Positions 52,916 to 61,399 of a DNA stretch of 64,000 nucleotides are shown in pieces. Position 1 is the first letter of the stretch. Each line of letters opens with the position of its first letter. The translations under genes were made by a program, and so were the position numbers. This stretch comes from Solirubrobacterales bacterium. Its GTDB lineage: Bacteria > Actinomycetota > Thermoleophilia > Solirubrobacterales > 70-9. The DNA is taken from the NCBI GenBank assembly GCA_025936755.1, contig JAICSS010000006.1:54205-118204 (forward strand). Direction: 5' to 3'. The notes below the pieces were generated by a model. The model saw nothing but the letters and a program-made list of their open reading frames with translations, was not told the origin of the DNA and ran no database searches.

Positions 52916-54805
52916 ATGCGCTGGTTGAACCACCCCGTCTACCGCAACCGGGTTCTCCAGGTGGCGGCCGACGCCGTGCTCGTGGCGCTGGCCTACTTCC
53001 TCGCCTTCCAGTTGCGCTTCCTCGACCAGCCGCACGGCTGGCCGCACCGCTACGAGGTCCTCTTCGCCCAGTCGGTCGGGTTCGTCGTCGCCGGCAAGCT
53101 GATCGTCTTCGCCGGCTTCGGGCTCTACCAGAAGTGGTGGCGCTACGTCAGCGGCCGCGACTTCATGCTGATCCTCCGCGCCGTCGCCGTCGCCAGCGCC
53201 CTGCTGGTCGTCGTTTTCGCCGTCGCCAAGCCGTTCGGGCACACGCTGCCGCGCTCGGTCGAGGTGATCGACTTCGTCCTCACCCTGATCCTGATCGCCG
53301 GCGCCCGCCTGGCGGTGCGGCTGATCGTCGAACGGCCGACGCGGGGCGCCCGCCTGCCCAAGCACGAGGTGCTCGTCGTCGGCGCCGGCTCCGGCGGCCA
53401 GATGGTCGTCCGCGAGCTGCAGCTCAACCCCAACCTCGGCGCCACCGCGATCGGCTTCGTCGACGACGACCCGCGCAAGCGGGGGATGCGGATGCTGGGC
53501 CTGAAGGTGCTCGGCTCGACCAAGCAGATCGAGAAGATCCTCGACGAGACCAACCCCGACGAGGTCGTGATCGCGATCCCCTCGGCCCCCGGCAACCTCC
53601 GCGCCCGCATCGTCGCCGCCTGCCGCGAGCGGGCGATCCCCGTCCGCACCCTGCCGACCGTGTTCGAGCTCCTGCGCGGCGGCGTCCAGCTGAACAAACA
53701 GCTGCGCGAGGTCCGGGTCGAGGACGTCCTCGGCCGCGAGCCGATCGTCCGCGAGCTCGACCGGGTCGGCGCCTACCTGCGCGACCGCATCGTCCTCGTC
53801 ACCGGCGCCGGCGGCTCGATCGGGTCGGAGCTCTGCCGCCAGATCGCCCAGGTGAAGCCGCGCCTGCTGGTGATGCTCGACCACGCCGAGGACAACCTCT
53901 TCCAGATCGACCGCGAGATGGTCGAGGAGCGCCACTTCGCCTCCTGCGAGGCGGTGCTGGCCGACTGCAAGGAGCCGCACCGGATGCTCGAGGTGATGCA
54001 GCGGTTCAAGCCCGACGTGGTCTTCCACGCCGCCGCCTACAAGCACGTGCCGCTGATGGAGGCGAACCCGCTGGAGGCGGTCCGCAACAACGCGATCGCC
54101 ACCCGGGTCACCGCCGAGACCGCCGCCGCCTCGAAGGTCGAGCGCTTCGTCCTCATCTCCACCGACAAGGCGGTCAACCCGCAGACCGTGATGGGCGCCT
54201 CGAAGGCGATGGCCGAGTGGATCGTCCAGGCGGCCGGTGAGAAGTACCCGCAGACGCGCTTCGCCTCGGTCCGCTTCGGCAACGTCCTCGCATCGTCTGG
54301 AAGCGTGGTGCCGATCTTCCGCTCCCAGATCGAGCGCGGCGGCCCGGTCACGGTCACCCACCCGGAGATGACCCGCTACTTCATGACGATCCCGGAGGCG
54401 GTGCAGCTGGTGATCCGGACCGGCGACATCGGCGCCGGCAAGGGCGAGGTCTTCGTCCTCGACATGGGCGAGCCGGTGAAGATCGTCGACCTCGCCCACA
54501 ACATGATCCGCCTCGCCGGCTACGAGCCGGAGACCGACGTCGCGGTCGAGTTCACGCAGCCGCGGCCCGGCGAGAAGCTGCACGAGGTCCTCTTCTCCGA
54601 GGGCGAGGAGGCGCAGCCGACGGCGGCGCGGCGGATCAACCGGGCGGTGCGCAGGAAGGCGATCGACCAGGAGTGGGTGGAGTCGACGCTGAACTCGCTC
54701 GAACACCTGGTTCTGGCCGGCGACGAGGCTAATTTGGCCGAGCGAGTCGTCGAGATGATCGCCTCCCCGGGCGGCGACGCGGCGACGGTCGCCTCCAACG
54801 AATAG
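52916..54805 (+). CDS. Membrane nucleotide-sugar 4,6-dehydratase/epimerase (CapD/WbpM family)
   Basis: 629 residues. Four N-terminal helices (about 10-125) anchor a first Rossmann domain (VLVVGAGSGGQMVVREL near 145) and a catalytic extended-SDR domain (LVTGAGGSIGSELCRQI near 300, then HAAAYKHVPLME and the TDKAVNPQTVMGASKAMAE segment). This is the FlaA1/CapD/WbpM architecture; these enzymes make UDP-linked 4-keto-6-deoxy sugars for polysaccharides. The usual catalytic Tyr of the YxxxK motif is replaced by Met in MGASK, as is common in this family. It opens the surface polysaccharide locus. Confidence 0.94.
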   Translation: MRWLNHPVYRNRVLQVAADAVLVALAYFLAFQLRFLDQPHGWPHRYEVLFAQSVGFVVAGKLIVFAGFGLYQKWWRYVSGRDFMLILRAVAVASALLVVVFAVAKPFGHTLPRSVEVIDFVLTLILIAGARLAVRLIVERPTRGARLPKHEVLVVGAGSGGQMVVRELQLNPNLGATAIGFVDDDPRKRGMRMLGLKVLGSTKQIEKILDETNPDEVVIAIPSAPGNLRARIVAACRERAIPVRTLPTVFELLRGGVQLNKQLREVRVEDVLGREPIVRELDRVGAYLRDRIVLVTGAGGSIGSELCRQIAQVKPRLLVMLDHAEDNLFQIDREMVEERHFASCEAVLADCKEPHRMLEVMQRFKPDVVFHAAAYKHVPLMEANPLEAVRNNAIATRVTAETAAASKVERFVLISTDKAVNPQTVMGASKAMAEWIVQAAGEKYPQTRFASVRFGNVLASSGSVVPIFRSQIERGGPVTVTHPEMTRYFMTIPEAVQLVIRTGDIGAGKGEVFVLDMGEPVKIVDLAHNMIRLAGYEPETDVAVEFTQPRPGEKLHEVLFSEGEEAQPTAARRINRAVRRKAIDQEWVESTLNSLEHLVLAGDEANLAERVVEMIASPGGDAATVASNE

Positions 54806-54820
54806 CCTCTCGCAGCCACT

Positions 54821-55594
54821 TTGGTCCACGCGATCGAACACATCGGCGCCTTCGCCGGCTTGGCCGCGTTCCTCGGCCTGGCCGTGCTCGCGCTCCTCTC
54901 GTTCACCCACGGACGGGACATCCGCCGCCTGCGCGAGTGGGCCGGCTCGGCTCCCGAGCGCGACGCCGAGCGCAAGGAGCAGACCTCGACGATCGCCGCC
55001 CAGCGGGCCGAGGAGCTGCGGGCGCTGGAGGAAGCGCGGACGGCCGAACAGGAAGCGGTCTCCAGCCGCGAAGAGCGCCGCCGCCGCCGCGACGAGGGGC
55101 TGCCCGAGCAGTCGCGCGGCGAACGCCTGCGGGGCCGCTTCTCCGGGGTCGGCGAGACCGCCTCGCGCCCCAGCTCCCTCGTCGCCCTCTTCGTCGTCCT
55201 GCTGGCGATCGTCGGCGGCGGCGCCTACCTCCTCTCGAGCGGCGGCGGCGAAGGCGGCGGCAGCGGCAGCGCCGAGCAGGCGGCGGCGAAGGTGAAGCCG
55301 AGCGAAATCGAAGTCACCGTCCTCAACGGCACCTCGGTGGTCGGCCTCGCCGCAACCTACGGCGACAAAGTCGAGGGCAAGGGCTTCGACCTCGGCGCCG
55401 TCACCAACAGCAGCGCCAGCTTCGAACAGAGCGTCGTCATGTTCAAACGCGGGCACAAGGCCGAGGCCCGGAAGGTGGCGAAGCAGCTGGGGATCGGGAA
55501 GACGCAGCTGATGAGCGGGGAAATCGAAGCAGCCTCGGCCGGCGCCGACGTCGCCTTGATCGTCGGCGAGGACAATGCCGAAGCGGCGGAATGA
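54821..55594 (+). CDS. Membrane protein with C-terminal LytR_C domain
   Basis: 257 residues from TTG 54821. An N-terminal helix (about 8-28), a long charged coiled segment (about 30-115, rich in RxxEE repeats) and a second helix (about 122-140) lead to an external LytR_C domain (about 160-255) with VTVLNGTSVVGLAATYGDKV and a C-terminal ADVALIVGED. LytR_C domains often accompany LCP ligases that attach polymers to the wall; no LCP domain is present here. Glu codons switch towards GAA after the second helix. It overlaps the next gene by 20 bases. Confidence 0.8.
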   Translation: MVHAIEHIGAFAGLAAFLGLAVLALLSFTHGRDIRRLREWAGSAPERDAERKEQTSTIAAQRAEELRALEEARTAEQEAVSSREERRRRRDEGLPEQSRGERLRGRFSGVGETASRPSSLVALFVVLLAIVGGGAYLLSSGGGEGGGSGSAEQAAAKVKPSEIEVTVLNGTSVVGLAATYGDKVEGKGFDLGAVTNSSASFEQSVVMFKRGHKAEARKVAKQLGIGKTQLMSGEIEAASAGADVALIVGEDNAEAAE

Positions 55595-56099
55595 GCTGCG
55601 GGAGCGCCTCTCCCCGGCCGCCGTCGTCTTCGCCCTCCTCGTCCTCGCCACGCTAGCCGCCTTCGCCTACTCGCAGCGAGCCAAGCGCGAGCCGCTGGTG
55701 CTCGACCGCGTCACCTTCATCGCGCCGCCGCATCCACGGGGCACCCCGAAGGTCCACAGCTTCACCCCCAACGGCGACTGCCGCCGCGACCGGATCCGGA
55801 TCAAATTCCGCACCACGATCAGCGGCCGCGGCACGGTCCAGGTGATCAAGCCGGGCGGGCGGGTCGTCTACACCCTCGCCCGCGACGTCTTCCTCAAGCG
55901 CTACACGTTCCACGTCTACTACTGGGACGGGCGCCAGCGCGGCGGCGGCACCGCCAAGCCGGGCCGCTACAAGCTGCGGGTCGAGCTGGGCTCCGAGCGG
56001 ACGCTGGTGACGCCGGGGACGATCCGCCTGCACCCGTCGCCCGAGAAGACGAAGTCGCGATGCGGCACGGGCGCCGGCGCCGGCGGGGTGGCCCCGTGA
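55575..56099 (+). CDS. Membrane-anchored protein with FlgD-like Ig domain
   Basis: 174 residues. One helix (about 13-32) is followed by an external domain with FTPNGDCRRDRIRIKF, RGTVQVIKPGGRVVYTL and YYWDGRQRGGGTAKPGRYKL. This is the FlgD_ig/SPNGDG module: the NGD turn, the W-D-G-R/K turn and the G-x-Y-x-L strand are all visible. It has no flagellar partners, so it is an adhesion or wall-associated Ig module. The tail (KTKSRCGTGAGAGG) has a single Cys. It is coupled by overlap to the genes on both sides. Confidence 0.8.
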   Translation: MPKRRNELRERLSPAAVVFALLVLATLAAFAYSQRAKREPLVLDRVTFIAPPHPRGTPKVHSFTPNGDCRRDRIRIKFRTTISGRGTVQVIKPGGRVVYTLARDVFLKRYTFHVYYWDGRQRGGGTAKPGRYKLRVELGSERTLVTPGTIRLHPSPEKTKSRCGTGAGAGGVAP

Positions 56100-57574
56100 G
56101 CGACGTCCTCGCCGGTCTCGGCCTCGTCCTCGCGGCCGGCGCCAGCGCCGCCGCGATCCTGCTGCCGCCGGGGAGGCCGCGGGCGCTGCTGATGGTGGCG
56201 GCGATGGCGCTCTTCCCGGTGCTGATCCTGGGCGACCAGTGGCACACCGCGCAGATCGTCGACCTCCGCCACGACGAGGCGCGGATCCTCGCCCTGCTGG
56301 CGCTGGCCGCCGCCGCGATCGGCGTCCTCGCCTACGCCTTCCGGCGCTGGGAGATCCTGATGCCGCTGGCGATCGTCTTCGCGATCCCGTTCCGGGTGCC
56401 GTTGCACGCCGGCGGCGACACCGCCAACCTGCTGGTGCCGCTGTACCTGGTGATCGCGGCGGCGGTCCTGGCGACGCTGCTGCGCGACTGGTCGGATCCG
56501 CCCCCCGGCCATGCCCCCCGGCCCCTCGCCTGGCTGCTGGCGGCGGTCGTCGTCCTCTACGCCCTGCAGGCCCTCTACTCCGAGGACTTCTCGAAGGGGC
56601 TGCAGAACGTCTGCTTCTTCTTCGTCCCCTTCACCGTCGCCTACCGGCTCCTGCGCGAGGTGGTCTGGGACCGGCGGCTGCTGAAGTGGGTCGTGATCGT
56701 GGTCGGGGTCGAGGCGAGCGCCTTCGTCCTCGTCGGCAGCGCCGAGTACCTGACCCGCAGCCTCTTCTGGAACGACCAGATCATCAGGTCGAACGAATTC
56801 CACACCTACTTCCGCGTCAACTCGGTCTTCTGGGACCCGAACGTCTACGGCCGCTACCTGGCGCTGGTGACGACGATCGCCGCCGCGGCGATGCTGTGGG
56901 CACGGAGCCGGGACGCCTTCTGGCTCCTCACCGGCCTGATCGCGGTCCTCTGGATCGGGCTGGTGCCGACCTTCTCGCAGTCGAGCTTCCTCGCCCTCCT
57001 CGCCGGGCTGGCGGTCCTCGCCGCGATCCGCTGGAGCCCGCGCTGGACGCTGGCGGCGGTGGGGATCGGGCTGGTCGGCGCGGTCCTCGTCGTCCTCCTG
57101 GTCGGCGGCTCCGGCAAGCTCACCTGGGACCGCCTCAACGTCGACCTCAGCGGCCGCGGCAGCCTCGTCTCCGGCGGCGTCGACCTCTTCGCCGAAAGGC
57201 CGGTCCAGGGCTACGGGTCCGGTTCCTTCCAGGCCGCCTACCGCGAGCACCGCGAAAACAAGGACGCCCCGGTCACCGTCTCCCATACCGAGCCCGTGAC
57301 GGTGGCGGCGGAGCAGGGGCTGATCGGGCTGCTGGTCTACTTCGCCCTGATCGCGGTCGCGCTCGGGACGCTCGGGAAGGGGCTCTGGGGGGCAGATCCT
57401 CCCGGCGTCGCCGCCCGCGCCGCGGTGCTGGCGGCATTCGTCGCCCTGCTCGTCCACACGCTCGCCTACGCCGGCTTCTTCGAGGACCCGATCACCTGGG
57501 TGCTGCTCGCGGTCGGGGTCTCGCTGGCGCACGCGGCCGCCGGTGAGGACCCCGTGATCCGCCGCCCCGCCTAG
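56096..57574 (+). CDS. O-antigen ligase/polymerase-like membrane protein (Wzy/WaaL family)
   Basis: 492 residues from GTG 56096 (GTGA overlap with the previous stop); an ATG at 56060 is also in frame but overlaps it further. About twelve helices are visible. The Wzy_C-type loop region contains SGRGSLVSGGVDLFAERPVQGYGSGSF (about 362-388), with the G-x-G-x-G-S turn typical of O-antigen ligase and polymerase proteins, followed by SHTEPVTVAAEQGLIG with the conserved His and Glu. Whether it polymerises repeat units or ligates them cannot be decided from sequence. Confidence 0.88.
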   Translation: MSDVLAGLGLVLAAGASAAAILLPPGRPRALLMVAAMALFPVLILGDQWHTAQIVDLRHDEARILALLALAAAAIGVLAYAFRRWEILMPLAIVFAIPFRVPLHAGGDTANLLVPLYLVIAAAVLATLLRDWSDPPPGHAPRPLAWLLAAVVVLYALQALYSEDFSKGLQNVCFFFVPFTVAYRLLREVVWDRRLLKWVVIVVGVEASAFVLVGSAEYLTRSLFWNDQIIRSNEFHTYFRVNSVFWDPNVYGRYLALVTTIAAAAMLWARSRDAFWLLTGLIAVLWIGLVPTFSQSSFLALLAGLAVLAAIRWSPRWTLAAVGIGLVGAVLVVLLVGGSGKLTWDRLNVDLSGRGSLVSGGVDLFAERPVQGYGSGSFQAAYREHRENKDAPVTVSHTEPVTVAAEQGLIGLLVYFALIAVALGTLGKGLWGADPPGVAARAAVLAAFVALLVHTLAYAGFFEDPITWVLLAVGVSLAHAAAGEDPVIRRPA

Positions 57575-57577
57575 GGT
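57572..57577 (+). promoter_or_regulatory. -10 element for a leaderless flippase transcript
   Basis: TAGGGT with 6 bases to ATG 57584. Its first three bases are the TAG stop codon of the polymerase gene. Confidence 0.45.
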
Positions 57578-57583
57578 TCTGCC

Positions 57584-59146
57584 ATGTCGGGATACCTGCG
57601 CCGCCTGGCGACGACCGGCGCCGCCTACACGGCGGCGAGCATCCTCAGCAAGGTCATCGCGGTCGCCCTGCTGCCGCTCTACACGCGGTACCTGACGCCC
57701 GAAGACTACGGCGCCGCGGAGATCCTCTTCGCCGCCGTCGTCACCGCCAGCATCATCGTCCGCTTCGGGCTGATCGAGGCGATCCTGCGCTTCTACTACC
57801 TGCCCGACGAGGACCCCGAGCGGGTTGTCTCGAGCACCTTCGCAGGGCTCTTCTGGCTCTCGACGCTCGGCGCCCTGATCGCTCTCCCGTTCGCCGGGCC
57901 GCTCTCGGAACTGCTGCTCGACCCGTCGGAACTGCCTCCCGACGTGTCGGGGCCGGGGCTCGTCCGGATCGCGATCGGCGGTCTCTGGGTGCTGACGATG
58001 TGGGAGTTCATGCTGACCCTGTTCCGGCTCGAGGAGCGGGCGCGCGCTTACTTCCTGACGACGCTGCTCAACGTCTGCGCCGCGATCGCGCTGACCGTCG
58101 TCCTCGTCGTCGGCCTCGACGAAGGCGCGCGGGGGCTGCTGCTCGGCAGCTACGCGACCGGCGCCGCCTTCGTCCTCGTCCTGATCGTCCTGCAGCGGCG
58201 GCGCCTCTCGCTCTGGTTCGACCCGGCGCTGCTGCGCCGCCTCTTTCGCTTCGGCCTGCCGACGATGCCCGCCGAGGTCTCGCTCTACGGCCTCAACTTC
58301 GTCGACCGCCTGATCATCGTCCGCTCCCTCGGCCTCCGCGAGGCGGGGCTCTACTCGCTGGGGGTCAAGTTCGCGCAGGCGGTCAACGTCCTCGTCCGCG
58401 GCTTCCAGCTCGCCTGGCCGCCGCTCGCCTACTCGATCCGCGACGACGGCGAGGCCCGCCGCGTCTACGCCGTCGTCGTCACCCTCTTCGTCGCCGGCTG
58501 CGCCTGGGTCGTCGCCGGGATGTGGCTGCTCTCGCGCTGGATCGTCCGCGCTCTGGCGGCGCCGAAGTTCTTCGACTCCTTCGAGGTGATCGGGCTGATC
58601 TCCACCGCGGTCACCCTCTACGCCCTCTACCTGGTGCTGGTCGTGATCCTCGGCCGCACCGGCCGCACTGAGCTCAACCTGCCCGCCGCGATCGGCGCCC
58701 TCGTCGTCAACGTGATCCTCAACCTCGTCCTGGTGCCGCCGCTCGGGATCGTCGGCGCCGGGCTCGCCCTCGTCGCCTCCTACCTGGTCGTGCTGGGCCT
58801 GATGTACGCCTTCACCCAGCGCCTCTTCCCGGTGCCCTACGAGTGGGGGCGGCTGCTGCGGGTGGTGCTGACGGTCGCCGCCCTGGTCGGGTTGGCGGAA
58901 CTGCTGGTGGCGACGGAGGGAGCGGCCGGCCTCCTCCTTCGCGTCGCGCTCTTCGCGGCCTACCCGCTCGTCCTCCTCGCGACCGGCTTCTTCAGCGACG
59001 AGGAGCGCGGCTGGCTCGCCCGCCTGCGCCACCCGGGTGCGGTGATGGCCGGCCTCGCCTCCTTGCGCGCCCAGCCCCCGGCGGTCGACGGCCGGATTCC
59101 GGAGGCGTATGAAGTCGAGCGAATGGACGAGGACCTAAGGACCTGA
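57584..59146 (+). CDS. Polysaccharide flippase (Wzx-like, MATE/MOP superfamily)
   Basis: 520 residues with about fourteen helices. The start GAAYTAASILSKVIAVALLPLYTRYLTPEDYGAAEI is the N-terminal signature of polysaccharide-exporting MOP flippases. LYGLNFVDRLIIVRSLGLREAGLYSLGVKFAQ lies at the second half-repeat. It should move lipid-linked repeat units across the membrane for the polymerase encoded just before it. The cytoplasmic C-terminal tail is acidic. No ribosome site precedes the ATG. Confidence 0.92.
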   Translation: MSGYLRRLATTGAAYTAASILSKVIAVALLPLYTRYLTPEDYGAAEILFAAVVTASIIVRFGLIEAILRFYYLPDEDPERVVSSTFAGLFWLSTLGALIALPFAGPLSELLLDPSELPPDVSGPGLVRIAIGGLWVLTMWEFMLTLFRLEERARAYFLTTLLNVCAAIALTVVLVVGLDEGARGLLLGSYATGAAFVLVLIVLQRRRLSLWFDPALLRRLFRFGLPTMPAEVSLYGLNFVDRLIIVRSLGLREAGLYSLGVKFAQAVNVLVRGFQLAWPPLAYSIRDDGEARRVYAVVVTLFVAGCAWVVAGMWLLSRWIVRALAAPKFFDSFEVIGLISTAVTLYALYLVLVVILGRTGRTELNLPAAIGALVVNVILNLVLVPPLGIVGAGLALVASYLVVLGLMYAFTQRLFPVPYEWGRLLRVVLTVAALVGLAELLVATEGAAGLLLRVALFAAYPLVLLATGFFSDEERGWLARLRHPGAVMAGLASLRAQPPAVDGRIPEAYEVERMDEDLRT

Positions 59147-59218
59147 CGGACCCAGAGCCCGCCAGGCGGCGTCCTCGGTCGCTCGCGTGCAAAGCTCGCA
59201 ACGCTCCCTGCGTCCTTG

Positions 59219-59244
59219 CCTGACGACGTCTGGATCTCGTCAGG
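59219..59244. terminator. Hairpin between convergent flippase and glycosyltransferase genes
   Basis: CCTGACGA (59219-59226) pairs with TCGTCAGG (59237-59244), with a 10-base loop. It covers the glycosyltransferase stop codon. The rest of the 93-base gap has GC-rich imperfect repeats (GTCGCTCGCGTGCAAAGCTCGC) but no gene. Confidence 0.5.
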
Positions 59245-60127
59245 TGCGAGTCCGGTCGCGCAGCGATTCGCCGCGGCGGGGGAACAGCGCCTGGCGGGCG
59301 TGCGCCCACATGATCGCCGCGGAGCGGCCGGGGATGAGGGTCGCGGCGAGGGCGCGCAGCGCGTAGGACCAGGCGGTGAGGGCGCGGACCGCGAGGGCCG
59401 CGACGCGCCCGTGGTGCTTACGCATGTAGAGGTTGCGGTTGCGGTGGAATTCGACGATCCGCGGCAGGCCCCTGGCGAGGTCGGTGGAGAGCTGGTCGTG
59501 GTGGACCGCCTGCGCTGCGGGGACGAAGAGGGAGCTCCAGCCGGCGTCCGCGAGGCGCCTGGCGAAGTCGCACTCGTCGTAGTAGACGAAGAAGTCGGGG
59601 TCCATGTAGCCGACCGCGGCGGCAGCCTCGCGCCGGACCATCAGCGCGCTCGACTGCGCCCAGTCGACGCGACGCACCCCCTTGCCGCTGCTCTGCACGG
59701 TCAGCCGGCGGTGGAGGAAGAGCGCCCCGATCGCCGCCGTCCCCACGCCGGGGAAACGCCAGGCGCAGGGGACGGGGCGTCCGGCTGAGTCGAGCAGCTG
59801 CGGCGTCGCCGCGCCCGCTCTCGGTTCCCGCTCGAGCACCGAGAGCAGCGCCTCGGCGGCCCCCGGCCGCAGCTCCGAATCCTCGTTGAGCAGGAAGCAG
59901 TACCTCCCTTGCGCCTCCCGCATCAGGGTCGAGTCGTTCTCGGCCTTGCCGGTCCGCCGCTCCAGCGCGACCAGCCGGATCGCGCCGCCGAGCGCCCGCA
60001 CCGCCGCGGCCGAGCCGTCCTCGGAGGCGTTGTCGAGGACGAGGATCTCCCGCTCGACGCCAGCAGGGTGGGTGCGCTCGATCGCGGCCAGGCAGGCGAG
60101 CAGGTACTCGCGGCCGTTCGTGTTCAC
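59240..60127 (-). CDS. Family 2 glycosyltransferase (rhamnosyltransferase-like)
   Basis: 295 residues from GTG 60127. GT2 motifs: ILVLDNASEDGSAAAV near 29, FLLNEDSELRPGA (the DxD equivalent) near 93, and FFVYYDECDFARRL with the catalytic Asp near 180. The first beta-strand of the fold extends upstream of GTG (SYCVVNTNGREYL), and the only upstream candidate is CTG at 60154, right at the end of a palindrome arm that carries an in-frame TAG. The gene probably uses CTG or a truncated start. It should transfer a sugar, probably deoxyhexose, to a lipid-linked glycan. Confidence 0.85.
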   Translation of the reverse strand: MNTNGREYLLACLAAIERTHPAGVEREILVLDNASEDGSAAAVRALGGAIRLVALERRTGKAENDSTLMREAQGRYCFLLNEDSELRPGAAEALLSVLEREPRAGAATPQLLDSAGRPVPCAWRFPGVGTAAIGALFLHRRLTVQSSGKGVRRVDWAQSSALMVRREAAAAVGYMDPDFFVYYDECDFARRLADAGWSSLFVPAAQAVHHDQLSTDLARGLPRIVEFHRNRNLYMRKHHGRVAALAVRALTAWSYALRALAATLIPGRSAAIMWAHARQALFPRRGESLRDRTRT

Positions 60128-60153
60128 GACGCAGTAGGAGAGGAGAGGTGGCA

Positions 60154-60266
60154 GGGTCTATCCCGGTAGAGGTTCCACTTAACTTTTTCCGAACACAGTC
60201 GGAGGCTGTCCGCCGACCTTGCCCCGGAAAAAGTACAAGACGTTCCACCTCTACCGGGATAGACCC
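60154..60266. repeat. Large nested palindrome between divergent glycosyltransferase genes
   Basis: Outer 20-base perfect inverted repeat: 60154-60173 and 60247-60266 (GGGTCTATCCCGGTAGAGGT and its complement). Inside, ACTTTTTCCG (60182-60191) pairs with CGGAAAAAGT (60225-60234) and GTCGG (60198-60202) with CCGAC (60213-60217). It fills nearly the whole gap, touching the probable start of each gene. CTCTACCGG is shared with the type A core. Confidence 0.85.
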
Positions 60267-60268
60267 GA

Positions 60269-61399
60269 ATGAAAGTTCAGATAGTCGACCCCTCGGCGTT
60301 CACGCCGCCTTATGACCGCGCTCTTGCGGCGGCGCTCGCGCGTGCCGGCGCCGAGGTCCAGCTGCTGACCAGCCGCTTCCTCCACGGCCCGGTGCCGGCA
60401 GCGGAGGGCTACCGGGTCGAGGAGGCCTTCTACCGTCGCAGCGCCGCCCGCGGCCTCGACGCACCGGCTCGGCTGCCCTTCAAGGCCGCCGAGCACTTCC
60501 CAGACATGCTCCGCTTCCGGCGGCGACACGACGACGCCGACGTCCTCCACTACCAGTGGCTGACCGCTCCCGCGGTCGACGTTCGCCTGCTTCCGCCGCG
60601 CCGGCCCCGGGCGATGACCGCGCACTACGTTCTGCCGCCCGATCCGAGCCGCCGCCAGCTCCGCTCCGCCCGCCGGGTCTTCGGCGCGATGGACGCGGTC
60701 GTCGCCCACTCCGAGCACGGCGCCGCCCGGCTCCGCGACGAGGTCGGGATCGACGCGGCCAAGGTCCGGGTCATCCCCCACGGCGCCTTCGACTACCTGA
60801 CCAAGCTGCCGGAGGAGAAGCCGCTGCCGGCGGAGCTGGAGGGGGCGGAAGGACCCGTGGTCCTCTGCTTCGGCCTGCTCCGCCCGTACAAGGGGATCGA
60901 GAACCTGATCGAGGCCTACGGCCGGATCGAGCTCGGCGCCTCCGGCGCCGAGCTCTGGATCGTCGGCAACCCGCGGATGGACGTCGAGCCGCTGCGCCGC
61001 CGGGCGGGCGAGTCCGGCGGCCGCATCCGCACCGTCACCCGTTTCGTCGACGAGGCCGAGATCCCGGCGATCTTCCGCCGCGCCGACCTCGTCGTCCTCC
61101 CCTACCTCGACGCCGAGCACTCGGGCGTCCTCTACACCGCCCTCGCCTTCGGCAAGCCGCTGCTGCTGACCGCCGTCGGCGGCTTCCCGGAGGTGGCGGA
61201 GACCGGCGCCGCGCGCCTGGTCCCGCCCGGCGATCCCGGCCCTCTTGCCGAGTCGCTGCAGGAGCTGGTCGGCGACGAAGCCGCCCGCGCCGAGCTCGCC
61301 GCCGCCGCGACTCGCGCCGCCGCCGGCCCCTACTCCTGGGACGAGTCCGCCCGCAAGCACATGGACCTCTACCGCGACCTGCTCGAGGCCCGCTCGTGA
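60269..61399 (+). CDS. Family 4 glycosyltransferase
   Basis: 376 residues, GT-B fold. The N-terminal domain (1-170) has LLTSRFLHGP and VLHYQWLTAP. The donor domain (about 190-370) has VLCFGLLRPYKGIENLI, IFRRADLVVLPYLDAEHSGV and the E-x7-E pair in LAFGKPLLLTAVGGFPEVAE. It is a retaining transferase using a nucleotide sugar. Its ATG follows the palindrome arm by two bases, with no separate ribosome site, so translation depends on a leader made of palindrome sequence. The stop overlaps the next GTG. Confidence 0.92.
   Translation: MKVQIVDPSAFTPPYDRALAAALARAGAEVQLLTSRFLHGPVPAAEGYRVEEAFYRRSAARGLDAPARLPFKAAEHFPDMLRFRRRHDDADVLHYQWLTAPAVDVRLLPPRRPRAMTAHYVLPPDPSRRQLRSARRVFGAMDAVVAHSEHGAARLRDEVGIDAAKVRVIPHGAFDYLTKLPEEKPLPAELEGAEGPVVLCFGLLRPYKGIENLIEAYGRIELGASGAELWIVGNPRMDVEPLRRRAGESGGRIRTVTRFVDEAEIPAIFRRADLVVLPYLDAEHSGVLYTALAFGKPLLLTAVGGFPEVAETGAARLVPPGDPGPLAESLQELVGDEAARAELAAAATRAAAGPYSWDESARKHMDLYRDLLEARS

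Noticed and set aside
52169..59032. Minus-strand frames of about 1000 codons over the capsule genes
   Set aside because: Antisense to convincingly conserved capD, wzy and wzx genes; only the dedA part (52169-52864) has family motifs.
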